From Bacillota bacterium (GTDB lineage Bacteria > Bacillota > Clostridia > Acetivibrionales > DTU013), in assembly GCA_023412665.1 (NCBI GenBank), contig JAEZCA010000036.1:1-20800 (forward strand): DNA of 20,800 nt, in the 5' to 3' direction. Shown in pieces: positions 1 through 6,481 of this stretch. The notes under the pieces were generated by a model. That model was not told the origin of the DNA. It searched no databases and was given only the letters and a program-made list of their open reading frames with translations. The stretch's first letter is position 1. Every line of letters starts with the position of its first letter. Position numbers and translations under genes: made by a program.

Positions 1-115
1 AGATTTTACTCTGCAAGTACATATTGTCTCTCACTGTTTACTTTTCAAGGTCCATTTCCCGTCCCGCCGCCCTGTCAAAGGGCTTCGTTCAGAGCGCCGC
101 TCGCATCGGAGCGAC
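1..115 (-). other. 5' leader of an rRNA operon (16S gene lies beyond the left edge)
   Basis: Read on the minus strand, this stretch follows the promoter at 122-150. It contains two small hairpins (CGCTC/GAGCG near 88-103 and GCCCT/AGGGC near 69-84), then the phrase ACCTTGAAAAGTAAACAG. Phrases of this type, CTTGAAAA followed by AAACAG, are common in the leader just before the 16S gene in Clostridia. The 16S gene itself is not in the window. The identification rests on that leader phrase and the tandem strong promoters, so it is an inference. Confidence 0.6.
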
Positions 116-121
116 TTTTAT

Positions 122-150
122 ATACTACCACGCGTATTTCGTTTTGTCAA
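122..150 (-). promoter_or_regulatory. Strong sigma-A promoter P2 of the presumed rRNA operon
   Basis: On the minus strand there is a perfect -35 TTGACA (145-150), a 17-nt spacer and a -10 TAGTAT (122-127). The predicted transcript start is near 115 and runs off the left edge. A second promoter lies 93 nt upstream in the same orientation. Confidence 0.75.
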
Positions 151-214
151 CCACCTTTTTTACTTTTCTTTTTCAGGCGGCCCGGCAATTCGTTCGCCGC
201 GGGACAGCTTCTAT

Positions 215-243
215 ACTATATCATTGCACGAGGTTATCATCAA
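215..243 (-). promoter_or_regulatory. Upstream tandem promoter P1 of the presumed rRNA operon
   Basis: On the minus strand there is a -35 TTGATG (238-243), a 17-nt spacer and a -10 TATAGT (215-220). It points the same way as the promoter at 122-150. Tandem P1/P2 promoters are the usual arrangement for rRNA operons. Confidence 0.55.
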
Positions 244-351
244 ATTGCGTTAATTAGCTTTTACCTTTGTATGCCCGCATTATTCATGTTTTTCTTTTTT
301 ATGCTCTATTTTATCATTATATAGTCAGAATTGCTTTGGGGTGATCACAAA

Positions 352-410
352 TTTGGGGGACAGTCCTCTTCATACCATAGTACATGAGTCCCAAATATGG
401 GGACAGTTCT
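352..410 (+). repeat. Pair of GGGGACAG motifs in the gap between rRNA promoters and terminator
   Basis: GGGGACAGTCC (356-366) and GGGGACAGTTCT (399-410) lie 43 nt apart in the same orientation. GTCCC (389-393) pairs with GGGAC (400-404), so the second copy can form a short hairpin. The same core recurs at 14 other places in the window. Apart from these motifs and the terminator at 434-461, I see no gene between 251 and 502. Confidence 0.6.
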
Positions 411-433
411 CTCCACATCTCCACCTCGGCAAA

Positions 434-461
434 TAAAAAAGTCAGTCGTAATTGACTGACT
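434..461 (-). terminator. Intrinsic terminator after the sigma-factor operon
   Basis: On the minus strand an 8-bp perfect stem (AGTCAGTC/GACTGACT, loop of 6) is followed at once by TTTTTT then ATTT. It sits about 42 nt beyond the stop codon of the last gene of the sigma cluster. Confidence 0.85.
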
Positions 462-502
462 GCTCTATTTCATGCCGTGAGATTCAAATTTGCTTTATAA
501 CC

Positions 503-997
503 TCAATGCCTGCCTATCCTTTTAACTATAATTACTTTGTTGCCCTTTTTGTTCACTTTCACTTTCTCACAAAGACCCTTTACGAGCTTCATGCCTCTGC
601 CGCTCTCGATCATATCGAAGGGATCCGTCAGATAGGATTTATGTCCTTTACAGATTTCTGAATAGTCATACCCAACTCCTTCGTCCTCAATGATCAGCAA
701 TAAACTGTCATCCTCGGTCAGGCCTGCATCAATTTTAACTGATTTTGCAGCGTCCTGATTATTGCCGTGCTTTATTGCATTAATAAGAACTTCGTTGATG
801 ATAACCTTAAGATCAAATACGGTCTCATCGTCCAAATCGCTATAGTTTTTCTGCAAGCAGGAAATCAAGTCGGCTGCAACTATGCTAATCTCTCCTAATA
901 TACTGGGTATGTGATTTTTATAAACGCATCGGCTTTTCAATTTTTTCGCCTCGTATATATCACCACATCCGGCGGCATCTGAAAAACATCTGCACAT
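503..997 (-). CDS. RsbW/SpoIIAB-type anti-sigma factor serine kinase with an intact ATP site
   Basis: This is a GHKL (HATPase_c) protein of 164 residues. The ATP-binding motifs are all visible: N-box E69, N73 and H77 in NEVLINAIKHGN; G1 box DEGVG (105-109); and G2 box GRG (133-135). Family members bind a sigma factor and phosphorylate a STAS-domain antagonist. It lies 95 nt after the sigma gene and may have its own promoter. The start is uncertain. The ATG at 997 has a GGAGG 15 nt away, which is too far, while a TTG at 940 has GAGG at an 8-nt spacing. The TTG start would give 145 residues, the usual family size, and remove a cysteine-rich lead of about 19 residues. Its motifs are complete, unlike those of the RsbW upstream of the sigma gene. 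Confidence 0.85.
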   Translation of the reverse strand: MCRCFSDAAGCGDIYEAKKLKSRCVYKNHIPSILGEISIVAADLISCLQKNYSDLDDETVFDLKVIINEVLINAIKHGNNQDAAKSVKIDAGLTEDDSLLLIIEDEGVGYDYSEICKGHKSYLTDPFDMIESGRGMKLVKGLCEKVKVNKKGNKVIIVKRIGRH

Positions 998-1052
998 TAT
1001 TGCAGTAATATGCCTCCAAAAGTTGGTGAATTAGTATAATCTCATTTATATA

Positions 1053-1077
1053 TTACCACTTGAGTATTCGGATAAAC
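1053..1077 (-). promoter_or_regulatory. Possible sigma-B-like promoter for the downstream RsbW-type gene
   Basis: On the minus strand GTTTAT (1072-1077) is followed after 13 nt by TGGTAA (1053-1058). The Bacillus sigma-B consensus is GTTTAA, 12-14 nt, GGGTAT, so the two boxes match at 5 of 6 and 4 of 6 positions. It lies between the sigma gene and the second anti-sigma gene, which would allow autoregulation. The consensus used by this particular sigma factor is unknown. Confidence 0.3.
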
Positions 1078-1092
1078 ATTTAGATTTGGATA

Positions 1093-1857
1093 TTATTTAT
1101 AGAGCATGCCTCTGAATCGGTCAAGGACCTTTCTTTCCAGTCTGGAAATGTACATCTGGGAGACTCCCATTCGATCTGCTATTTCTTTCTGCGTATTTCT
1201 GCCAAAATACCTGAGTCGTATAAACTCCTTTTCAGTTTCATTGAACCTGCCAAGGCTTTTTTCAAGAAAATCCCTGTTCTCTATCTGTTCAAACGATGTG
1301 TCATTATCACCTATTGTTTCATGCAGTTCCAGATCATCATCTCCAAACACATTCTGATCAAAGGACTGCATATTATATGCATTCCACGATTCAATTATTT
1401 CCAGCACGGTTTCTGACTTTATATTTAGGTAGGCCGCTATCTCATCAACCCGCGGAACCCTGTTTAGCTCCTGTGAGAGCTGATCCTTAGCCATGTAAAC
1501 CTTCTGATAAACTTCATAGATGCGCCTTGGTATCCTGATAGCCGAGCTTTTGTCCCTGAAATATCTCTTGATTTCCCCTACGATAGTTGGCGTGGCAAAG
1601 CTGACAAATTTGAAGCCCTTTTCCGGGCTGAAGCGTTCAACAGCTTTTATGAGCGCGATGCAAGCTACCTGATAGATGTCGTCGTAATCCACTCCCCTGT
1701 TCAGAAACTTCTTGGACAATATTTCAGCAAGATAAGTGTATCTGCTGACTATTTCGTTTCTTACAGATACATCCCTGTCCTTTTCATATCTTAAAAAAAG
1801 TTCATCTGTTTCCACAGGCTCGTTTAACCCTGTTGACTTGTTGCGGTTCTGATCCAT
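1093..1857 (-). CDS. sigB: RNA polymerase sigma factor of the sigma-B/F/G group
   Basis: This is a 254-residue sigma-70 family protein lacking region 1. Region 2 (about 38-105) has the core-binding and -10-reading stretch YDDIYQVACIALIKAVERF. Region 3 is at about 112-160 and region 4 at about 200-248, with the helix-turn-helix TQKEIADRMGVSQMYISRL. Length and motifs fit the sigma-B/F/G group. The gene order rsbV-rsbW-sigma points to sigma-B or sigma-F, and the region 4 wording looks more like sigma-B. I chose the ATG at 1857 rather than the TTG at 1875: GAGGAG lies 10 nt upstream, and the start follows the rsbW stop by one base, so the two are translationally coupled. Its regulon cannot be read from this window. 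Confidence 0.88.
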   Translation of the reverse strand: MDQNRNKSTGLNEPVETDELFLRYEKDRDVSVRNEIVSRYTYLAEILSKKFLNRGVDYDDIYQVACIALIKAVERFSPEKGFKFVSFATPTIVGEIKRYFRDKSSAIRIPRRIYEVYQKVYMAKDQLSQELNRVPRVDEIAAYLNIKSETVLEIIESWNAYNMQSFDQNVFGDDDLELHETIGDNDTSFEQIENRDFLEKSLGRFNETEKEFIRLRYFGRNTQKEIADRMGVSQMYISRLERKVLDRFRGMLYK

Positions 1858-1858
1858 T

Positions 1859-2245
1859 TCAGGATTTCTCCTCAATATATTTAGTCATTGTCAGGATATG
1901 ATCTTCGGGGCAAAACTCTACCTCATCCATGAAAGCATTTATAATGGACATCCCCAGCCCGTCCTCATCATTTTCAAATAAGCAGTCGGCATTTTCCGAG
2001 TTTGAGGCAAAAGTGATCACTAACCTGTCAGTACAAACCTCATAAGTGATTTCATAATCACCGGTGGACTTTCCATTGACATTGATGATCCTGCTGCAGA
2101 CTTCAGATACAGCTACCTTTATGTCTTCTACGGTATCAATGTCATACCCCATCCTGTAGGCGACTCCTGATGCCGTCAACCTTGCAACGCTCACGTATTC
2201 AGCTTTGCACGGTAAAAGCAATGTGATTTTGTCATTTGACTCCAT
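1859..2245 (-). CDS. rsbW: RsbW-family anti-sigma factor with a degenerate ATP site
   Basis: This 128-residue protein follows the RsbW pattern closely over residues 17-48 (EYVSVARLTASGVAYRMGY, then EDIKVAVSE). The family normally binds its sigma factor and uses ATP to phosphorylate RsbV. Here the N-box glutamate is kept (E48), but the asparagine four residues later, which coordinates Mg-ATP, is arginine (R52). The G1 box DxGxG is absent: the equivalent stretch near 80-87 reads ASNSENAD. The G2-type GLG (96-98) and the FMDEV helix remain. It has AAAGGAG 9 nt before the ATG, lies 20 nt after rsbV, and touches the sigma start. I infer that it still binds sigma but may not be a kinase. Confidence 0.88.
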   Translation of the reverse strand: MESNDKITLLLPCKAEYVSVARLTASGVAYRMGYDIDTVEDIKVAVSEVCSRIINVNGKSTGDYEITYEVCTDRLVITFASNSENADCLFENDEDGLGMSIINAFMDEVEFCPEDHILTMTKYIEEKS

Positions 2246-2265
2246 TTCAGATCGCTCCTTTTACA

Positions 2266-2580
2266 TCAGTTGATAATAAATAACTTATCAAGACCGGTAA
2301 TCACAAATAACTTCTTTATATTGTCTTTCATATTAGTGATATAAATATTCCGCCCATTAAGCTTTGTCTTTTTGAGAGCGCCGACAAAGATGCCCAGCCC
2401 GGTGCTGTCTATATAATTCAAGCTGCCGCAGTCGATGGTAACATCTTTATCACTGGCATCAACAACATGATACAGACTTTCCTTGAATTGCTGCGCGGTA
2501 TATATATCTATTTCTCCGCTGACACTTACCGACGGCCCGTGATCAGTAGTGACTTCCCTGATAATAAGTTCACTGGACAT
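2266..2580 (-). CDS. rsbV: Anti-sigma factor antagonist (STAS domain, RsbV/SpoIIAA type)
   Basis: This is a single STAS domain of 104 residues, the usual size. The phosphorylatable serine is S59 in YIDSTGLGIFV, matching the conserved DSxGLG motif. In the unphosphorylated form such proteins bind the anti-sigma factor and free the sigma factor; the kinase switches them off. GGGAGGT lies 8-9 nt before the ATG. The gene is 20 nt downstream of the J-domain-like membrane protein and 20 nt upstream of rsbW, so the four genes are very likely one transcript. No phosphatase (RsbU/RsbP/SpoIIE type) is present in the window to reactivate it. Confidence 0.92.
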   Translation of the reverse strand: MSSELIIREVTTDHGPSVSVSGEIDIYTAQQFKESLYHVVDASDKDVTIDCGSLNYIDSTGLGIFVGALKKTKLNGRNIYITNMKDNIKKLFVITGLDKLFIIN

Positions 2581-2600
2581 AATACATTACCTCCCTGTAT

Positions 2601-3749
2601 TTATTTTAAGAGGAATTTCAGGAACGCCTCCGCTTTTTCCTGCTTTTCTGTGCCAAGGAATATTGCAGCTACCATATCATCGGCAATAATGCCGGCTTCC
2701 TTTAATACGGTACTGTTTGTAACATCAATGCCATAGAGGTGCGGTTCTTCAGGGGTATCTGCCAATGTTCCTTCAGCTGACCCCCCTTCTGTATCAATAC
2801 CTTCAAACCCGTCCATATCATCTGGATCACTTATCTCTTCTATCGCGACTATCAGCTCCTGATTCTTTGATACGTCCGCTCCCAGCTGCGGACCTATTTC
2901 GTCCAGATTCATAAACAATCCTTGTTTGGCGAATCGTTCATAGTATTTCCTGTCAAGTATGAATACATCGATATCAGCTGCACCAAAAAGAACGGTCAGC
3001 TTCATTTCCATGGCATACAGCTGGTCCCCGGCCGTGTTGTCATCGAAATAAGCACCGTCGAATCCGGGTTCTGTGATGATCGGTATATTTGCTTTGACAC
3101 TGTCCGATAATGCTTTCGTCGCATCATAATAGCCGATCCTGCCGATAAATGCCGCATTAAAATCCGGTGTCACACGATTCACACAGCCCTGGACAATGTA
3201 AATTATAGAAGCTATAAGAAATATAACGCCAAGTATATGATATTTATAATAGTATAAAAAATTCTTTGCTTTTTTTTCATTGACGCCGACCATTTTAAAT
3301 AATGGTGCTGACTTGCCCGGTAATTCTTCCGTTTCCTTTATTTCATAGCCCATCAAAACATTGTATGCTTCTGTAACACGGCTAAACTCGGCTTCTATAG
3401 GCTCTGTTGACATCTCCTGCCCTTCTGGACTGTCAACCGCCCCGTTTTGGTCCGAGCTATCTTCCATATTCGATTCATAAGAGATAACGCTGTCTTTCGT
3501 ACCGGTAATTTGTACATCTGTGTTTTTCTCAGCTTCAGTGTCTGAATCTATTTCAGCGCTAACATCTGTAGCAGTATCTGGAGCGGCATTTATTGCCTCT
3601 TCCTGTTCCTCCGCCTCTTTTATTGCATCTCTGCGCCTATTGATCTCCATCCTGTATTTTTTCAACAGAATAGAATACCTTTTTTCAATATCATTTTTGC
3701 TTGCATCCTTGCCAACGCCAAGGATATTTCTGGCTTCCTTCTTATCCAT
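2601..3749 (-). CDS. Membrane protein with a degenerate, interrupted J-domain and an exported C-terminal domain
   Basis: Residues 5-33 look like helices I and II of a J-domain (ARNILGVGKDAS, then IEKRYSILLKKY), but HPD is replaced by RME at 33-35. A stretch rich in Glu, Asp and Ser follows (about 42-118). Residues 120-133 (AEFSRVTEAYNVLM) then resemble J-domain helix III. One membrane segment lies at about 171-188. The remaining roughly 190 residues, predicted outside, are not recognised; they carry an acidic linker (about 305-335). Without HPD, DnaK stimulation is unlikely. The gene is the first of the rsbV-rsbW-sigma unit, with AAAGGGG 10 nt before the ATG. A role as a sensor for the sigma module is a guess from position only. 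Confidence 0.75.
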   Translation of the reverse strand: MDKKEARNILGVGKDASKNDIEKRYSILLKKYRMEINRRRDAIKEAEEQEEAINAAPDTATDVSAEIDSDTEAEKNTDVQITGTKDSVISYESNMEDSSDQNGAVDSPEGQEMSTEPIEAEFSRVTEAYNVLMGYEIKETEELPGKSAPLFKMVGVNEKKAKNFLYYYKYHILGVIFLIASIIYIVQGCVNRVTPDFNAAFIGRIGYYDATKALSDSVKANIPIITEPGFDGAYFDDNTAGDQLYAMEMKLTVLFGAADIDVFILDRKYYERFAKQGLFMNLDEIGPQLGADVSKNQELIVAIEEISDPDDMDGFEGIDTEGGSAEGTLADTPEEPHLYGIDVTNSTVLKEAGIIADDMVAAIFLGTEKQEKAEAFLKFLLK

Positions 3750-3866
3750 AGCCCAGCGACCCCTTTAAAGTATATAGATATAACAATAACGATCAGCAAG
3801 ATTTTCTATCCTCTGCGTCCACAAATGAGGAATGAGATATGCCCTCCGCTAAAACCGGGATTATTG

Positions 3867-3920
3867 CCTGCCATCTGGTGTTGCTCACCTTAGGGGGTGA
3901 AACAACATACAGAAGGCAGG
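3867..3920 (-). other. Long near-perfect hairpin at the head of the sigma operon
   Basis: The 54-nt inverted repeat has an outer stem CCTGCCTTCTG/CAGATGGCAGG (one mismatch) and an inner stem TGTTGTTTCACC/GGTGAGCAACA (one bulge), with a 6-nt loop. Neither strand has a T-run after it, so a classical terminator is unlikely. It begins about 15 nt after the predicted transcript start from the TATAAT at 3942-3947, and 50 nt after the lysS stop. It could protect or fold the leader, end or process the lysS mRNA, or be a small palindromic repeat. Confidence 0.6.
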
Positions 3921-3941
3921 ACCATTATCATCCGATACACT

Positions 3942-3950
3942 ATTATACCA
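3942..3950 (-). promoter_or_regulatory. Extended -10 promoter candidate for the J-like/rsbV/rsbW/sigma operon
   Basis: On the minus strand TGGTATAAT (3942-3950) is a perfect -10 with an extended TG element. No good -35 lies at 16-18 nt. It lies about 20 nt beyond the lysS stop codon. Confidence 0.4.
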
Positions 3951-3970
3951 TATCTGCTCCGATAACTTAA

Positions 3971-5464
3971 TTACTCTCTTGGCTTCATTGTCGGGAAAAG
4001 CAGTATATCCCTGATTGAATATGAATCGGTCAACAGCATGATAAGCCTGTCGACTCCTATACCAAGTCCTCCTGTTGGAGGCATACCGTACTCAAGAGCG
4101 TTTACATAATCGTCATCCATCATGCTGGCTTCGTCATCTCCGGACTCTCTCTTGCTGACCTGCTGCATGAACCTTTCCTTCTGGTCCAGAGGGTCATTCA
4201 GCTCGGAATAGGCATTTGCCATTTCGCGTCCCGTAATGAACAGCTCAAATCTTTCCGTCAGCTCAGGTCTGTCCGGCTTTCTTTTCGTCAGCGGCGATAT
4301 TTCAACAGGATAGTCCATGATAAATGTAGGCTGGATAAGGTGCTCCTCTGCCAGCTCTTCAAACATCAGGCTCATCACTTCACCCTTTGACAGCTTGTTA
4401 TCCACATGAAGCTTTTTAGCACGGGCTGCTTCCCTGGCCTCCTCGTCGGTACCGATCAAATCAAAGTCAACACCGGAATGCTTCAATACGGCTTCTCTCA
4501 TGGTCATTCTGTTCCATGGCGCCGTAAGGTCGATTTCCTGTCCCTGATACATCACCTTTGTCGTACCAAGTACCTCTTGTGCAACAGTAGAAATCAGGTT
4601 TTCGGTAAGCTCCATCATTCCCTTGTAGTCATTATAGGCCTCATAAACCTCCATCATTGTGAACTCGGGGTTGTGCTTGATGGACATGCCCTCATTTCTG
4701 AACATCCTGCCCATCTCATAAACCTTTTCCAGCCCGCCGACTATAAGCCTTTTGAGATACAACTCAGGTGCGATCCTGAGGAAAAGATCCATATCAAGGG
4801 TATTGTGATGCGTTACAAAGGGCTTGGCAGTCGCACCGCCCTGAATCGTATTCAGGATCGGAGTATCCACTTCAAGGAAGCCCCTGTCATCCAGGAATCT
4901 CCTGATCCCCTTGATTATCTTGCTGCGTATGACAAATGTCTTCTTAACCTCGGGATTGATTATAAGGTCTACATATCTCTGCCTGTAGCGCAGGTCAACA
5001 TCCTTAAGGCCGTGCCATTTTTCCGGCAAAGGCTGAAGAGATTTTGCCAGAAGAACTATCTTTTCAGTCTTAATGGATATCTCACCCTTGTGGGTCTTGA
5101 AAACAGTTCCCTCAACGCCGGCGATATCTCCTATATCAAACTTTTTAAAGTCTTCGTATACCTCTGCTCCAACATCGTCAATTTTGACATAGAGCTGAAT
5201 CTTTCCTTCGCGGTCCTGCAAATCGCAGAAGCTGGCCTTTCCCATCCCCCTCTTTGACATGAGCCTGCCGGCAATTGAGACTTGCGCACCTTCCATACTG
5301 TCAAAGTTATCTATGATTTCTTTCGAATTATGTGTAACAGTATATTTTATGATCTTAAACGGGTCCTTTTGATTCTGCTGCAGCTCCAAAAGCTTAAGCC
5401 TTCTGACCTTGAGTATCTCATTGAGCTCATTTATATCCTGGTTTATTTCAGTATTATCTGTCAT
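3971..5464 (-). CDS. lysS: Lysyl-tRNA synthetase, class II
   Basis: The enzyme charges tRNA-Lys with lysine using ATP in the cytoplasm. The 497 residues are typical of bacterial LysRS. An OB-fold anticodon-binding domain occupies about 60-140 (VSIAGRLMSKRGMGKASFCD). Class II motif 2 includes FRNEG (255-259) followed by NPEFTMMEVYEAY. Motif 3 lies near 463-480 (GGLGIGVDRLIMLL). GGGAGG lies 7-8 nt before the ATG. It is the gene after greA; a hairpin separates them. I saw no T-box leader, which would need a specifier stem and a conserved AGGGUGG-type box. The opposite strand is open for 283 codons across this gene, but that is a codon-bias shadow. Confidence 0.97.
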   Translation of the reverse strand: MTDNTEINQDINELNEILKVRRLKLLELQQNQKDPFKIIKYTVTHNSKEIIDNFDSMEGAQVSIAGRLMSKRGMGKASFCDLQDREGKIQLYVKIDDVGAEVYEDFKKFDIGDIAGVEGTVFKTHKGEISIKTEKIVLLAKSLQPLPEKWHGLKDVDLRYRQRYVDLIINPEVKKTFVIRSKIIKGIRRFLDDRGFLEVDTPILNTIQGGATAKPFVTHHNTLDMDLFLRIAPELYLKRLIVGGLEKVYEMGRMFRNEGMSIKHNPEFTMMEVYEAYNDYKGMMELTENLISTVAQEVLGTTKVMYQGQEIDLTAPWNRMTMREAVLKHSGVDFDLIGTDEEAREAARAKKLHVDNKLSKGEVMSLMFEELAEEHLIQPTFIMDYPVEISPLTKRKPDRPELTERFELFITGREMANAYSELNDPLDQKERFMQQVSKRESGDDEASMMDDDYVNALEYGMPPTGGLGIGVDRLIMLLTDSYSIRDILLFPTMKPRE

Positions 5465-5590
5465 TTTCGAACCTCCCGACTCATTAATAATAGCGATTTC
5501 TTATTTCATACATTTATGTAAAACAGACTGAAATTCAGCCGCATACACTTTGCTGCTATGAGCTGCAGCTCAATTTATCGTCGAAAACCA

Positions 5591-5624
5591 AGAATAACAG
5601 TTTACACATATAAACTGTTATTCT
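5591..5624 (-). terminator. Hairpin after greA, probable terminator
   Basis: A perfect 14-bp stem (AGAATAACAGTTTA/TAAACTGTTATTCT, loop of 6) begins 48 nt after the greA stop. On the minus strand it is followed by TTGGTTTTC, a poor U-tract, so termination may be partial. It could also pause or protect the 3' end. Confidence 0.5.
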
Positions 5625-5671
5625 GTTTATTATATATTAAATTATTCCTTGGGTACAAGCTTAAATACGCT

Positions 5672-6148
5672 TTATTTTTCTATTTTAACAATCTTGAATT
5701 TCAGCATTCCATCAGGAACCGCCACTTCTATGACATTGCCCTTTTTCTTATGCATAAGGGCGCTGCCGACAGGGGATTCGTTGGATATTTTGAATTGGGC
5801 TGGGTTTGCCTCGGTCGAGCCCACAATGGTATAAACTATTTCCTCATTGTACTCCATGTCCAGGAGCCGAACCTTTGATCCAATCGTGACCTTATCTGTG
5901 CTGACATCATCTTCATCTATCACTCTTGCGTTTTTGAGCATTGTCTCGAGCTGTACGATTCTTCCTTCGACATATGCCTGCTCATTTTTTGCCTCGTCAT
6001 ATTCAGAATTTTCTGAAATGTCTCCAAATGAAAGAGCCACCTTTATTCTTTCCTTGATTTCCATTCTTTTGGGTCCGCGCAGCTGTTCCAGCTCTTCTTC
6101 TAGTTTTTTCAAGCCCTCATAAGTCAGTATGACTTCCTTACCTGCCAT
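5672..6148 (-). CDS. greA: Transcription elongation factor GreA
   Basis: GreA rescues backtracked RNA polymerase by stimulating cleavage of the nascent RNA 3' end. At 158 residues it has the standard length. Residues 1-75 form the N-terminal coiled coil, whose tip carries the acidic residues D43 and E46 in FGDISENSEYDEAK. The rest is the FKBP-like C-terminal domain ending in PDGMLKFKIVKIE. I chose the ATG at 6148 because AAAGGAGAGG precedes it at normal spacing and the protein then starts where GreA proteins do. A longer frame from 6205 adds 19 residues with no ribosome binding site. A perfect sigma-A promoter lies about 240 nt upstream, leaving a long 5' leader. Confidence 0.96.
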   Translation of the reverse strand: MAGKEVILTYEGLKKLEEELEQLRGPKRMEIKERIKVALSFGDISENSEYDEAKNEQAYVEGRIVQLETMLKNARVIDEDDVSTDKVTIGSKVRLLDMEYNEEIVYTIVGSTEANPAQFKISNESPVGSALMHKKKGNVIEVAVPDGMLKFKIVKIEK

Positions 6149-6387
6149 TCGAGCCTCTCCTTTACCTAAAATTTTGTGTTGATAATATATGCATTTAGTC
6201 TGCATTTATTCTGCGTATAAAAGCGCAAAGCACTCAATAAATATATACATTATTATTAACTACAGCTTGCTTTATCAGCACCCTGCCATCAAAATCAATC
6301 ATCTCAAGCAGGCCATCCTGTACATATAAATAGCACTGCAAAAACTTCAGTGCCTATCGATCCCATAGCCTCTTCTTAATTCTAATA

Positions 6388-6416
6388 ATTATAGAATACA
6401 TGCTTACCATTGTCAA
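6388..6416 (-). promoter_or_regulatory. Perfect-consensus sigma-A promoter for greA
   Basis: On the minus strand TTGACA (6411-6416), a 17-nt spacer and TATAAT (6388-6393) all match the consensus exactly. The predicted start near 6381 gives a 5' leader of about 230 nt before the greA ATG. The structured repeat at 6482-6734 ends 65 nt upstream of the -35. Confidence 0.85.
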
Positions 6417-6481
6417 TAAGACAATATTGCATATGCGCTGTCTATTATTTACATTTTTATTCTTCTTTTATAACCACGTCG

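Noticed and set aside
1859..1875. TTG start at 1875 for the sigma factor
   Set aside because: It overlaps the ribosome site of the ATG at 1857 and has none of its own.
4406..5257. 283-codon open frame on the plus strand across lysS
   Set aside because: It is antisense to a clear LysRS gene, has no ribosome site or family resemblance, and is explained by codon bias. The same holds for the 245-codon frame opposite guaB (7162-7899).
5465..5590. T-box riboswitch ahead of lysS
   Set aside because: The gap is short and no AGGGUGG-type T-box or antiterminator was found. The palindrome GAGCTGCAGCTC at 5560-5571 is present but unassigned.
6234..6353. 39-codon open stretch in the greA leader (minus strand)
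   Set aside because: It reads through plausible residues (QDGLLEMIDFDGRVLIKQAV) but has only CTG or TTG starts without a ribosome site, and the one ATG inside lacks one too. I kept it as a note, not a gene.
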